Part shown: piece after piece, positions 18,642-30,084 of the stretch
How the letters are laid out: each line of letters begins with the position of its first letter
Numbering within the stretch: the stretch's first letter is position 1
Origin: Sphingomonas desiccabilis
GTDB taxonomy: Bacteria; Pseudomonadota; Alphaproteobacteria; Sphingomonadales; Sphingomonadaceae
NCBI RefSeq assembly: GCF_004135605.1
Contig: NZ_SDPT01000001.1
Span: 62,001 to 126,000 of the forward strand
Direction: 5' to 3'
Length of the DNA stretch: 64,000 bases
The notes under the pieces: model-generated
What the model was told of the DNA's origin: nothing
Databases searched by the model: none
Seen by the model: the letters and a program-made list of their open reading frames with translations, nothing else
Translations under genes and position numbers: made by a program

Positions 18642-18718
18642 TGGTCGGGGAAAGAGGATTCGAACCTCCGGCCCCTGCGTCCCGAACACAGTGCTCTACC
18701 AGGCTGAGCTATTCCCCG
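18642..18718 (-). tRNA. tRNA-Pro (anticodon CGG)
   Basis: On the minus strand the 77-base cloverleaf has acceptor CGGGGAA/TTCCCCG with the proline-specific C1-G72 pair, an anticodon stem CTGTG/CGCAG around loop TTCGGGA (anticodon CGG), a T-loop TTCGAAT, and an encoded 3' CCA. It reads CCG codons, which are abundant in this GC-rich genome. Confidence 0.97.
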
Positions 18719-18758
18719 ACCGATGCCGCCCAGTCGCTGACCAGGTGGCAGGCGGCGG

Positions 18759-18786
18759 CTTATATCAGCGATTCTGGCGGTGGCAA
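18759..18786 (-). promoter_or_regulatory. Probable sigma70-type promoter for tRNA-Pro
   Basis: On the minus strand, TTGCCA (18781-18786) and TATAAG (18759-18764) are separated by 16 bases. Transcription would start about 30-35 bases before the tRNA 5' end. The match is by eye only. Confidence 0.6.
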
Positions 18787-18878
18787 GCGCCTCTTTTGCG
18801 CTTTTCTGCCGCCGGGATGCCGGTCTGCGCGCGCGCCCCCTTCGCATCGGCCCGGCCGGGTGCTAACCGCGCGCAATC

Positions 18879-20687
18879 ATGGCGACAGAACTCAGCAAGA
18901 TCCGCAATTTCTCGATCATCGCGCACATCGATCACGGCAAATCGACGCTTGCGGACCGGCTGATCCAGCGCACCGGGGGCCTCTCCGACCGCGAGATGTC
19001 GGCGCAGGTGCTCGACAACATGGAGATCGAGAAGGAACGCGGCATCACCATCAAGGCGCAGACCGTGCGCCTGGAGTGGAAGGGCCATGTCCTGAACCTG
19101 ATGGACACGCCCGGCCACGTCGACTTCGCCTATGAAGTATCGCGCAGCCTGGCCGCGTGCGAAGGCGCGCTCTTGGTGGTGGACGCGGCGCAGGGTGTCG
19201 AGGCGCAGACGCTCGCCAACGTCTATCAGTCGATCGAGCACGATCACGAGATCATCCCGGTCATCAACAAGATCGACCTGCCGGCCGCCGAGCCGGAGCG
19301 GGTGAAGGTCGAGATCGAGGATTTGATCGGCCTCGATACGTCGCACGCGGTTCTTGCCTCCGCAAAGGCGGGCATCGGCATCGAGGAAATTCTCGACACG
19401 GTGGTCGAGCGCATCCCCGCACCCAAGGGCGACGCGGGGGCGCCGCTCAAGGCGATGCTCGTCGACAGCTGGTACGACCCGTATCTGGGCGTCGTGATCC
19501 TGGTCCGCGTGATCGACGGCACGCTGAAGAAGGGCCAGCAGATCAAGTTCATGAACGCGGGCACCACCCATCTGGTGGACCGCGTCGGCTGCTTCCGGCC
19601 CAAGATCGAGCAGCTGACCGACCTCGGCCCGGGCGAGATCGGCTTCATCACCGCGCAGATCAAGGAAGTCGCGCAGACCGCGGTCGGCGACACCATCACC
19701 GATGCCAAGCGTCCGGCGGCCGAAGCCGTGCCGGGCTTTAAGGAAGTGCAGCCGGTGGTGTTCTGCGGGCTGTTCCCGGTCGACGCCAACGACTTCGACA
19801 AGCTGCGCGAATCGATCAGCAAGCTGCGGCTCAACGACGCAAGCTTCAGCTTCGAGATGGAAACCAGCGCGGCGCTGGGCTTCGGCTTCCGCTGCGGCTT
19901 CCTGGGGCTGCTCCACCTGGAGATCATCCAGGAGCGGCTGACCCGCGAATACGACCTCGACCTCATCACCACCGCGCCGTCGGTGGTGTACGAGATCCAG
20001 CTGACCCATCCCGATCCCGCAGGCGTCACCAAGATCGACCTGCACAACCCGGCCGACATGCCCGATCCCAACAAGATCGCGACCATTAGCGAGCCGTGGA
20101 TCGAGGCGACGATCTACGTTCCCGACGAATATCTGGGCTCGATCCTCAAGCTGTGCCAGGACCGGCGCGGCATCCAGAAGAACCTGACCTACGTCAGCGG
20201 CCGCGCGCAGGCGACGTACGAACTGCCGCTCAACGAAGTCGTGTTCGACTTCTACGATCGGCTCAAGTCGCTGTCGAAGGGCTATGCCAGCTTCGACTAT
20301 GAGCAGATCGGCTATCGCGAGGGCGACCTCGTCAAGATGAGCATCCTGGTCAACGAGGAGCCGGTCGATGCGCTGAGCATGATCGTCCACCGCGGCACCG
20401 CCGAAGTGCGCGGCCGCGGCATGGTCGAGCGGCTGAAGGAACTGATCCCCAGGCACATGTTCAAGATCCCGATCCAGGCGGCGATCGGCGGCAAGGTGAT
20501 CGCGCGCGAGACGATCAGCGCCATGCGCAAGGACGTGACCGCCAAATGCTATGGCGGCGACGCCACCCGCAAGCGCAAGCTTCTGGAGAAGCAGAAGAAG
20601 GGCAAGGCGAAGATGCGCGAGTATGGCTCGGTCAGCATCCCGCAGGAAGCCTTCATCGCCGCGCTGCGGATGGGCGACGAGCAATAG
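18879..20687 (+). CDS. lepA: Elongation factor 4 (LepA), ribosomal back-translocase GTPase
   Basis: LepA is a translational GTPase that acts on stalled or mistranslocated ribosomes and during ribosome assembly. The 602-residue protein has G1 [14 protein letters not shown] near residue 15, G2 [11 protein letters not shown]3 [12 protein letters not shown] near residue 76 and G4 [13 protein letters not shown] near residue 130. The LepA-specific C-terminal domain ends [20 protein letters not shown]. Full length. The ATG has no obvious Shine-Dalgarno. The tRNA-Pro gene is divergent upstream, and a terminator-like hairpin follows directly. Confidence 0.98.
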   Translation: MATELSKIRNFSIIAHIDHGKSTLADRLIQRTGGLSDREMSAQVLDNMEIEKERGITIKAQTVRLEWKGHVLNLMDTPGHVDFAYEVSRSLAACEGALLVVDAAQGVEAQTLANVYQSIEHDHEIIPVINKIDLPAAEPERVKVEIEDLIGLDTSHAVLASAKAGIGIEEILDTVVERIPAPKGDAGAPLKAMLVDSWYDPYLGVVILVRVIDGTLKKGQQIKFMNAGTTHLVDRVGCFRPKIEQLTDLGPGEIGFITAQIKEVAQTAVGDTITDAKRPAAEAVPGFKEVQPVVFCGLFPVDANDFDKLRESISKLRLNDASFSFEMETSAALGFGFRCGFLGLLHLEIIQERLTREYDLDLITTAPSVVYEIQLTHPDPAGVTKIDLHNPADMPDPNKIATISEPWIEATIYVPDEYLGSILKLCQDRRGIQKNLTYVSGRAQATYELPLNEVVFDFYDRLKSLSKGYASFDYEQIGYREGDLVKMSILVNEEPVDALSMIVHRGTAEVRGRGMVERLKELIPRHMFKIPIQAAIGGKVIARETISAMRKDVTAKCYGGDATRKRKLLEKQKKGKAKMREYGSVSIPQEAFIAALRMGDEQ

Positions 20688-20693
20688 CATCGA

Positions 20694-20721
20694 GGGGCGG
20701 CGCCGGAGCGTCGCCCCTTTT
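20694..20721 (+). terminator. Intrinsic terminator after lepA
   Basis: The stem GGGGCGGCG/CGTCGCCCC (20694-20702 and 20709-20717, one G-T pair) is followed by TTTT. It sits 6 bases after the lepA stop and just before the convergent end of the GGDEF gene. Confidence 0.75.
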
Positions 20722-20722
20722 C

Positions 20723-22414
20723 CTATGCGGCGTTGCGCGACGGCTCGGCCCAGTGCACGCGATCCCGGCCGGCGTGCTTGGCAGCGAACAGGGCGGCGTC
20801 GGCTTGGTGATAGAGCTGCTGCCAGTCGGCTTCCGTCGCCAACGGCCCGATGCAGCTGCCGATGCTCGCCGTGACCTTCAACCCGTAGGGCATCGCCGCC
20901 GTGCGGAGCGACGCGAGTAGCGCCTCCGGGTTCAGTGCGGCGCGCGAATCGGCGAGGATCGCGAATTCCTCGCCTCCGATCCGCGCGATGACGGTTCCCG
21001 CCGGCAGGGCGCGGCGGAGGGTGCGGGACACCACCCGCAGCACCTCGTCGCCGCCATCGTGGCCGATGGCGTCGTTGATCCGCTTGAAATGATCGATGTC
21101 CGCCACGAGCAGCTGCTGTTCCGCGGTGCGGCCGATCGCCTGGGCCAGGAAGGCGCGGCGGTTCAGCAGGCCGGTGAGCGGATCGGTGTCGGCAAGGCGC
21201 CGCGTGCTGATCTCCTGACGGACCGCGGCATCCCGCTCCAGGCTCAGCAGCCGGATGCGATAGGCGATCGCCAGGCTGGTGAGCAGTGCCTCGGCGCTCA
21301 TCGCAAGCACGGTGCTGTTGTCGATCCAGAAGCTCCACCCAAGCAGCCCGAAGTTGCTGGAGACCCGCACGATCACCATGGCGACCGGCGACGACCAGGT
21401 CAGTGCGAACAGCCACAGATAATTGCTTCGCCGCCGCCACGCCCGCCACAGGATCGGTGCGATCACGGCGATCAGTCCCAGGAAGGACAACGAAAACAGC
21501 GCGTCGAGAACGTGGATGTTCACCGGGGCGATCAGCAGGAACAGCAGCCCCAGCACCGCCATGCCCGCCGCCGACAGTTCCGTGAGTCGGCCCACCCAAC
21601 CATCGAAGATTCGCGCCTCGAAGAAGCTCCGGCTGAAGGCGAGTGCCGCCGCGCCTGCCCAGGCGAGCATCACATAATTGATGGTGATCCGCTGGTTGTT
21701 GTGGATGTCCGGCAGCAGCCAGGCGAGCGCCGCCGACGAGGATGCCGCATAGAACAACAGGCAAACCAGCATCGCGCAGTAGGCGAGCTGGAACCGGTGA
21801 CGCAGCGCCTTCCACAGCGCGAGATTGTAGACGATGAGCGCGATGCAGAGACCTGCGAAGGCTGCGTAGATCGCCGCCAATCCCAGCGTCTGGCGTTCGG
21901 CCTCCGCTCGCGTGAGGAGCCGGGGCCCGAGCACGATGCCTCGGACGTTCGCTGCTCCCTCCACATGCCAGAGCAGCCGCGTCACGGGCGCGCTCCGCAC
22001 AGGCAGCGCGAACTCAATCAGCGCACCGAGCTGGAGGTGCTGGGTAAGCCCGCGCTGGTCCACCGTGATCGAGGCGACATGTCCGTCGGCATAGAGCGCG
22101 TAGAGGGACATGCCGCGGATCCAGACGCTTCCGGACCGGACCCGAAGCGGCTCGCCGGGCAGAGGACGGAGCGTCACCGGGCTGGAGAGGAGCCAATAAT
22201 CGCCTGGTCCCCAGGATCGCTGCGGGGTCGCGCAGTCGAAGCTCCGGGGCTGTGCGAAAAGGCTTCGCGGCGTCAGCCCGCCCGCATCCGGCCGGACACA
22301 GACCTGGAGTGATGCGCCGTTCTTGGGTGGTGCGGCGGCCGCCGGAGTGAGGGCGAGACCCGCCCACACCAATGCGCAGACGATCCGCGCCAGTCGATTC
22401 AAGCTCCAGCTCAC
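20723..22414 (-). CDS. Membrane diguanylate cyclase (7TMR-DISM-like sensor plus GGDEF)
   Basis: This protein probably makes cyclic di-GMP. The 563 residues comprise a signal peptide, a periplasmic beta-rich sensor region to about residue 180 (DYWLLSSPVTLRPLPGEPLR), seven membrane helices (about residues 185-385) of 7TMR-DISM type, a short linker helix (LLSLERDAAVRQEISTRR), and a GGDEF domain (TDPLTGLLNRRAF, VADIDHFKRINDAIGHDGGD) with active-site GGEEF near residue 480. No RxxD inhibitory site is seen just before GGEEF, so product inhibition may be absent. It is transcribed downstream of clpA with a terminator-like hairpin between them. Confidence 0.92.
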   Translation of the reverse strand: MSWSLNRLARIVCALVWAGLALTPAAAAPPKNGASLQVCVRPDAGGLTPRSLFAQPRSFDCATPQRSWGPGDYWLLSSPVTLRPLPGEPLRVRSGSVWIRGMSLYALYADGHVASITVDQRGLTQHLQLGALIEFALPVRSAPVTRLLWHVEGAANVRGIVLGPRLLTRAEAERQTLGLAAIYAAFAGLCIALIVYNLALWKALRHRFQLAYCAMLVCLLFYAASSSAALAWLLPDIHNNQRITINYVMLAWAGAAALAFSRSFFEARIFDGWVGRLTELSAAGMAVLGLLFLLIAPVNIHVLDALFSLSFLGLIAVIAPILWRAWRRRSNYLWLFALTWSSPVAMVIVRVSSNFGLLGWSFWIDNSTVLAMSAEALLTSLAIAYRIRLLSLERDAAVRQEISTRRLADTDPLTGLLNRRAFLAQAIGRTAEQQLLVADIDHFKRINDAIGHDGGDEVLRVVSRTLRRALPAGTVIARIGGEEFAILADSRAALNPEALLASLRTAAMPYGLKVTASIGSCIGPLATEADWQQLYHQADAALFAAKHAGRDRVHWAEPSRNAA

Positions 22415-22464
22415 GCGATCGGACCTATCGCGCGCCGTGCGAAAAATCCGTTAAGCGCAAGGAA

Positions 22465-22500
22465 GGGAAAAGGGTGGGCCCCGGTCGCGAGGACCGGGGC
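22465..22500 (-). terminator. Terminator-like hairpin after clpA
   Basis: The stem GCCCCGGTC/GACCGGGGC (22478-22486 and 22492-22500) is followed on the minus strand by CCACCCTTTTCCC. It is placed 10 bases after the clpA stop. Confidence 0.6.
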
Positions 22501-22510
22501 TGGAGAGACG

Positions 22511-24823
<2,313 letters not shown>

Positions 24824-24956
24824 CAGACGGATACTCCAACCGGGCCGACGAGCGTGCATCGGCCGTTTGCATCTATGTCGGAACGCAAGGGGCCCGCATC
24901 AAGCGGTAGCCCGTCCCGGCGTTCCAGGAACGTTCCCGTGACCAGCGCCCCGGTGG

Positions 24957-25160
24957 TCACCTTCGGAAGAGCGCGTCGGCGCTGGCCCGATGGGTCGTTG
25001 CGCGTTCGGCCTGGCTTCGGCAGCGGGCGATCTCCGCCTCCAGCGCCGCGATGCGTGCGTGGAGCTCCGCGACCGACAACGGGTCCAGGTCCTCGCGGGC
25101 CAGCTGCGCCAGCGGATCGTCTTTGCGACGCGGCAGAAAATCCTCGGCGTCCATCGGCAC
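24957..25160 (-). CDS. DUF1192 family small protein
   Basis: This small protein matches DUF1192 (FLPRRKDDPLAQLAREDLDP, then ELHARIAALEAEIARC), a short alpha-helical coiled-coil family widespread in alphaproteobacteria; function is unknown. The larger open frame upstream is a shadow. The likely start is GTG at 25160, 9 bases after AGGAGGG, giving 67 residues; an in-frame ATG at 25154 would give 65 but is too far from the ribosome binding site. It is divergent from the quinone oxidoreductase gene, a common pairing for this family. Confidence 0.88.
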   Translation of the reverse strand: MPMDAEDFLPRRKDDPLAQLAREDLDPLSVAELHARIAALEAEIARCRSQAERATTHRASADALFRR

Positions 25161-25227
25161 AGCGTTGACCCTCCTTTGCACGATGTCAATAACGCTGGGC
25201 AACGCGCGGGGAAGCAATGGGAGCCAC

Positions 25228-26247
25228 ATGCCGATGAACCTTCCCGAGAGCATTCCGGGTACCATGATCGCGATCGACCCGGAGGGGGCGGGCGGGCCCG
25301 AGGCGCTGGTGCCGGTCGACCGTCCGATCCCGCAGCCGGGGCCCGGCGAAGTGCTGATCCGGGTGGCGGCGGCCGGCGTGAACCGGCCCGACCTGCTCCA
25401 GCGCGCGGGCAATTACCCGCCGCCGCCCGGCGCGCCTTCCATCCCCGGCCTTGAAGTTGCCGGCACGGTCGCCGCCATCGGCGAGGGCGTGGATCCGGGC
25501 CTGGTGGGTGCCGCCGTCTGCGCGCTGCTGGCCGGCGGCGGCTATGCCGGATATGCGCTGGCGCCCGCAGGCCAGTGCCTGCCGGTCCCCGATTGCCTCT
25601 CGATGGCAGAGGCCGCGGCGCTGCCGGAGACGCTGTTCACCGTGTGGACCAACCTGTTCGAGCGCGCCTATGTCCAGGCCGGCGATACGGTGCTGGTCCA
25701 TGGTGGCACCAGCGGCATCGGCACCATGGCGATCAGCCTGTGCGCGCTGTTCGGGGTCGAGATCATCGTGACGGTCGGCTCCGACGACAAGGCGGCGGCG
25801 GCGCTGGCGCACGGCGCGACCCACGCGATCAACTACAGGACCGAGGATTTCGTCGATCGGGTCAAGGCGATCACCGGTGGCGCCGGCGTCGCGGCGGTGC
25901 TCGACATGGTCGGCGGCGACTATGTGCCGCGCAACCTGAAGTGCCTGGCCGAGGACGGGCGCCACGTCTCGATCGCCGTGCAACGCGGGGCGGAGGCGAC
26001 GATCCCGATCTGGCAGGTGATGCGCCGTCGGCTGACGCTGACCGGCTCGACGCTGCGGCCGCGCGATGCGGAGTTCAAGACGCTGGTCACCGAGGAGATC
26101 GCGCGCCTGGTCTGGCCCTTCGTGATCGATGGCAAGCTGCGCCCGCTGATGGACCGCAGCTTCCCGCTCTCGCAAGCCGCCGAGGCGCACCGCCGCATGG
26201 AGGCGGGCGACCATGTCGGCAAGATTGTGCTGACGATCGGCGACTGA
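25228..26247 (+). CDS. NAD(P)H:quinone oxidoreductase (zinc-independent MDR family)
   Basis: The 339-residue enzyme belongs to the quinone oxidoreductase branch of the medium-chain dehydrogenases. It has the N-terminal GroES-like fold (GEVLIRVAAAGVNRPDLLQR, the signature GVNRPD) and the Rossmann region with TVLVHGGTSGIGTMAISL. There are no zinc-binding cysteines in the usual places. It probably reduces quinones or enones with NADPH. The chosen ATG at 25228 has GGGAG upstream; a longer frame overlaps the divergent DUF1192 gene. It is convergent with threonine dehydratase. Confidence 0.92.
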   Translation: MPMNLPESIPGTMIAIDPEGAGGPEALVPVDRPIPQPGPGEVLIRVAAAGVNRPDLLQRAGNYPPPPGAPSIPGLEVAGTVAAIGEGVDPGLVGAAVCALLAGGGYAGYALAPAGQCLPVPDCLSMAEAAALPETLFTVWTNLFERAYVQAGDTVLVHGGTSGIGTMAISLCALFGVEIIVTVGSDDKAAAALAHGATHAINYRTEDFVDRVKAITGGAGVAAVLDMVGGDYVPRNLKCLAEDGRHVSIAVQRGAEATIPIWQVMRRRLTLTGSTLRPRDAEFKTLVTEEIARLVWPFVIDGKLRPLMDRSFPLSQAAEAHRRMEAGDHVGKIVLTIGD

Positions 26248-26280
26248 ACCGCCGGCGACCCGGTCGCCGGCGAAACGCCT

Positions 26281-27477
26281 TCAGAGTCGCGTCACCGCAT
26301 AATGCTCCTGCAGCGCGGCCACCACGGCATCGCTGTGGGTCGCGTCGCGTGCCTCGAACATCACCTCCAGCCGCGCCGCCTGGACGCTGGGGGAGGTGAA
26401 GAGCCGATGGTGCGACACCTCGATGATGTTGGCCCCGGCCGCGCCGATCCGCGTCGAGATCTCGCCGAGCACGCCCGGGCGATCGGGAATGTCGAGGATC
26501 AGCCGCATCAGCCGCCCGTCGCGGACCATCACCCGCTGGAGCACATTGGCGAGCGCGCGATTGTCGATGTTCGCCCCGCACACCGGCACCCCGACCTTGC
26601 GGCCACGGAACAGCTCCGGATAGGTCAGCAGCGCGGCGACGCCGGTCGCTCCTGCGCCCTCGGCGACGATCTTGGCTTCCTCGGCCAAGAGCGCGATCGC
26701 GCTCTCGATCGCGCGTTCGGGCACGGTCAGCACCTGCTTCACCAGCTGGCGCACGATCTCCAGCGGCTTTCGTCCGACGTCGCGGACGGCAATGCCTTCC
26801 GCCACGGTCGCGCCGCCGACGCTGACGGGCGTGCCCGCCAGTTCCTGCGCCATGGCCGCATAGCTCTCGACCTCCACCCCATAGGTCACGATCGGCCGGC
26901 CGGCGCCCTGCGCTGCAAGCGCCGCGCCTGCGACCAGGCCGCCGCCGCCGACCGGGATCGCCAGCGTGTCGAGCTCGGGCACATCCTCGATCAGTTCGAG
27001 CGCGAGCGTGCCCTGACCCGCGATCACCGCGTCGTCGTCATAGGGGTGGACGAACACCAGCCCCTGCTCGCCGGCGAGGTGATGGGCGTGCGCGGCGGCT
27101 TCCGCCAGGGTCGTGCCGTGCAGCACGACCTCGGCGCCCCAGCGCGCGGTGCGGGTGACCTTGGTGGAGGGGGTGAAGGCGGGCATCACGATCACCGCGC
27201 GGATGCCGAGCAGCGCTGCGTGTCGCGCGACCGCCTGGGCATGGTTCCCCGCCGACATCGCCACGACTCCGGCCGCGCGCTCCTCCGCGGAGAGCAGCGC
27301 GAGCCGGTTGGCGGCGCCGCGCTCCTTGAACGCGCCGGTGACCTGCAGCGTGTCCAGCTTCAGCCAGACGTCCGCGCCGGTAATCCGGCTAATCGCATCG
27401 CTGTGCACCACGGGGGTGCGGATCACCCTGCCGGCGATCCGGGTAGCGGCTGCGTGGACGTCTTGAGAAGTGATCAC
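26281..27477 (-). CDS. Threonine ammonia-lyase (threonine dehydratase) with C-terminal ACT domain
   Basis: The enzyme deaminates L-threonine to 2-oxobutanoate, the first step to isoleucine or of threonine breakdown. The 398-residue protein has the PLP lysine in TGAFKERGA (Lys51), the glycine loop PVGGGGLVAG, and a single ACT-like regulatory domain at the C-terminus (LILDIPDRPGVLGEISTRIG). One ACT domain and this size fit the TdcB/short IlvA class. The start is GTG at 27477 with AGAGGG upstream; an ATG-started longer frame adds 27 basic, unlikely residues. It stands alone between convergent and divergent neighbours. Confidence 0.93.
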   Translation of the reverse strand: MITSQDVHAAATRIAGRVIRTPVVHSDAISRITGADVWLKLDTLQVTGAFKERGAANRLALLSAEERAAGVVAMSAGNHAQAVARHAALLGIRAVIVMPAFTPSTKVTRTARWGAEVVLHGTTLAEAAAHAHHLAGEQGLVFVHPYDDDAVIAGQGTLALELIEDVPELDTLAIPVGGGGLVAGAALAAQGAGRPIVTYGVEVESYAAMAQELAGTPVSVGGATVAEGIAVRDVGRKPLEIVRQLVKQVLTVPERAIESAIALLAEEAKIVAEGAGATGVAALLTYPELFRGRKVGVPVCGANIDNRALANVLQRVMVRDGRLMRLILDIPDRPGVLGEISTRIGAAGANIIEVSHHRLFTSPSVQAARLEVMFEARDATHSDAVVAALQEHYAVTRL

Positions 27478-27667
27478 GTAGGGCCCTCTTCGTTGGTGCC
27501 TCGTCGACGGCGCGGTGCGCCGCGCCTGCCTACAACCACCAAAGCCGCGGCCGGACAAGGAAAAGCCGCGGGGTACACCGCCTGACGACTTCCGCGCGTC
27601 GATCCGATTCCGCTAGAGTGCGAGTAGAAGCGCCCCTAAGCTCGTCTTCGAATCGGGGAGGGGGGAG

Positions 27668-28285
27668 TTGCTCGAGTTCCTGGGCTTGCCGCAGAACATC
27701 GCCTTTACTGCGGCGCTGGTTCTGATGCTGTTGATCGGACTGGTGCAGTTGATCGGCCTTGGCGTCGACCTGGATGCCGATGCGGATCTGGACGTCACCA
27801 TGGGCGGCGACCTGTTGTCGTGGCTCGGCGTCGGTCGGGTGCCGCTCCTGATGCTGCTGGTTCTGTTCCTCGGGATCTTCGGTTCGATCGGGCTGCTGGG
27901 TGAACAGGCGGCGCTCGAGTGGACGGGCGCCCTGCTGAGCGGTTGGATCGCCGTCCCGGCCGCGGGCCTCTGCGCACTGCCGCTCACCGGCCTCGCCGCG
28001 CGCGGCCTGGCGCGCGTGCTCCCGCAAGACCACACGACCGCAATTTCGCTCGAGGAACTGGTCGGTCGCTTCGCCCGCGTCGTCATCGGTCGCGCAGTTC
28101 CGGGCGCGCCCGCGCGCGCGCGGGTCGAGGACCGCCACGGGCAACCGCACTATGTGATGGTCGAACCCGATAATCCCGGACAGATCTTTGAAGAGGGTGA
28201 GCAGGTGCTGCTCGTCCGGCGTGAGAACGAGGTGTTCCGCGCCGTCTCTCGCGGCGACCACAAGTTGCCCCAGCTAGGAGCCTGA
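27668..28285 (+). CDS. yqiJ: YqiJ-like inner-membrane protein (DUF1449/OB-fold), flotillin partner
   Basis: This 205-residue membrane protein resembles E. coli YqiJ, encoded next to the flotillin YqiK. Membrane segments are seen at FTAALVLMLLIGLVQLIGLG, PLLMLLVLFLGIFGSIGLL and GALLSGWIAVPAAGLC. A soluble C-terminal part resembles the NfeD-type OB-fold (LVGRFARVVIGRAV to QVLLVRRENEVFRAV). The start is TTG at 27668, preceded by GGGGAG with 7 bases of spacing; no ATG is available. It ends 2 bases before the flotillin ATG, so the pair is an operon. NfeD-type proteins usually help organise SPFH membrane domains. Confidence 0.82.
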   Translation: MLEFLGLPQNIAFTAALVLMLLIGLVQLIGLGVDLDADADLDVTMGGDLLSWLGVGRVPLLMLLVLFLGIFGSIGLLGEQAALEWTGALLSGWIAVPAAGLCALPLTGLAARGLARVLPQDHTTAISLEELVGRFARVVIGRAVPGAPARARVEDRHGQPHYVMVEPDNPGQIFEEGEQVLLVRRENEVFRAVSRGDHKLPQLGA

Positions 28286-28287
28286 CG

Positions 28288-30015
28288 ATGAATACCGACG
28301 TGGTGGTGCCCCACTCCGGAATGCTGACCACCGTCGGCATCGTGGCAGGCGCCGCACTCCTGCTGCTGCTGGTGATCGGCCTCTTGTTCGCCAAGCTCTA
28401 CAAACGGGCGTCCAAGGAGATCGGCTTCGTACGCACCGGTGCGGGCGGCGAAAAGGTCGTCATCAACGGCGGCGCGCTGGTGCTGCCGGTGTTCCACGAG
28501 ACGATGCCGGTCAACATGAACACCGTGCGTCTGGCGGTCGAACGCAAGAACAGCGACGCCCTCATCACGCTCGACCGGCTGCGCATCGACGTGAAGGCCG
28601 AGTTCTATGTCCGCGTACGCCCGGATGCGCAGTCGATCGCGATCGCCGCGCAGACGCTCGGCATGCGCACCATGAACCCGGAGGCGCTGAAGGAGCTGGT
28701 CGAGGGCAAGTTCGTCGACGCGCTGCGTTCGGTGGCCGCCGGCATGAGCATGGCGCAGCTCCACGAACAGCGCTCGGACTTCGTGCAAAAGGTGCAGCAG
28801 GTGTCGTCCGCCGATCTGGCGATGAACGGGCTGGAGCTGGAGAGCGTGTCGCTGACCGGCCTCGACCAGACCTCGATCGAGCACTTCAACGCCAACAACG
28901 CCTTCGATGCCGAGGGCCTGACCAAGCTCACCGAGCAGATCGAGCTGCGCAAGAAGGCGCGCAACGACATCGAGCAGGACACCCGCGTCCAGATCGAGAC
29001 CAAGAATCTGGAAGCCGCGCGCCAGTCGTTCCTGCTGGGCCGCGATACCGAATTCGCGCGGCTGGAGCAGGAACGCGAGCTGGAGGTGCGGCGCGCCGAG
29101 CAGACCGCCGAGATCGCGCGCGAGCAGGCCGCCCGCCAGCGCGAGGCCGACGCCGCGCGGATCGAGGCCAAGCGCCAGATCGATGCCCAGCAGATCGAGG
29201 CCGACCGCGCGATCAAGGAAGCGCGCATCGCCCAGGAACAGGCGCTCGAGCTCGCCCGTCAGGAGCAGCAGATCGCGGTGCAGAACAAGAGCCGCGACGA
29301 AAGCCAGGCCAGGGCCGAGGCGGACAAGGCGCGCGCCGATGCGGTTACGGCCGAGGAGCAGGTGTCGACCAGCCGCGAGACCGAGATCGCGGAGCGTACC
29401 AAGCGGATCGAGCTGATCGACGCCGCGCGCGAGGCGGAACGCGCCGCGATCCGCATCCGCGTCGAGGCGGAGGCGGAGAAGCAGGCCGCAGCCGACCGCG
29501 CCGAGGCGGCACGGCTTGCCGCCGAGGGCGAGGCGGAGGCCGCCAAGCTGCGCGCCGAGGCCGACCGCGTCCGCTTCGAAGTAGAGGCCGCCGGTCAGCG
29601 CGCGGTCAATGAGGCGGCGAACCTGCTGTCGTCGGACCAGGTGTCGCTCCAGACCAAGCTCGCGCTCCTGAAGGTGCTGCCGGAGGTGATCCGTGAGGCA
29701 TCCAAGCCGCTGGAGGCAATCGACAGCATCAAGATCGTCCAGGTCGACGGGCTGACCGGCACCGGCGGGGCGACGGGGGCGGGTGTCCCCGCGGACGGCG
29801 GCGGTGATCGCAACCTTGCCAACTCCGCCGTGCAGGCGGCGCTCCGCTATCGCGCCCAAGCGCCGATGATCGACGGCCTGATGAAGGAGCTTGGGTTCGA
29901 CGGCGGCTCGCTCGACGGGTTGGTCAAGGGCGCCGCCCTCGCGGATGGCAGCGGGCCGGCCGGACGCGATCCACAGGCCACGAACTCCGAGGGTCGCCGC
30001 CAAGCGGCGGAATAG
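28288..30015 (+). CDS. yqiK: Flotillin-family SPFH protein (YqiK-like)
   Basis: Flotillins scaffold detergent-resistant membrane microdomains. The 575-residue protein has one N-terminal membrane helix (VGIVAGAALLLLLVIGLLFA), an SPFH/band-7 domain at about residues 40-200 (FVRTGAGGEKVVINGGALVL, then VRPDAQSIAIAAQTLG), and a long Glu/Ala/Arg-rich coiled coil (about residues 210-440). The C-terminal oligomerisation region follows (LALLKVLPEVIREASKPLEA), then a glycine-rich tail. It follows yqiJ by 2 bases. Size and order match E. coli yqiJ-yqiK. Confidence 0.93.
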   Translation: MNTDVVVPHSGMLTTVGIVAGAALLLLLVIGLLFAKLYKRASKEIGFVRTGAGGEKVVINGGALVLPVFHETMPVNMNTVRLAVERKNSDALITLDRLRIDVKAEFYVRVRPDAQSIAIAAQTLGMRTMNPEALKELVEGKFVDALRSVAAGMSMAQLHEQRSDFVQKVQQVSSADLAMNGLELESVSLTGLDQTSIEHFNANNAFDAEGLTKLTEQIELRKKARNDIEQDTRVQIETKNLEAARQSFLLGRDTEFARLEQERELEVRRAEQTAEIAREQAARQREADAARIEAKRQIDAQQIEADRAIKEARIAQEQALELARQEQQIAVQNKSRDESQARAEADKARADAVTAEEQVSTSRETEIAERTKRIELIDAAREAERAAIRIRVEAEAEKQAAADRAEAARLAAEGEAEAAKLRAEADRVRFEVEAAGQRAVNEAANLLSSDQVSLQTKLALLKVLPEVIREASKPLEAIDSIKIVQVDGLTGTGGATGAGVPADGGGDRNLANSAVQAALRYRAQAPMIDGLMKELGFDGGSLDGLVKGAALADGSGPAGRDPQATNSEGRRQAAE

Positions 30016-30084
30016 CCGCACGTTCGGCTTCTTTCTTCGGTCAGCCGCGCGGTTATCGATCCCTTAAACCGGTTGTGATTTGCC

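Noticed and set aside
18765..21815. A 1016-codon frame on the minus strand opposite lepA running into the GGDEF gene
   Set aside because: Shadow of lepA; the true GGDEF product is in another frame with clear motifs.
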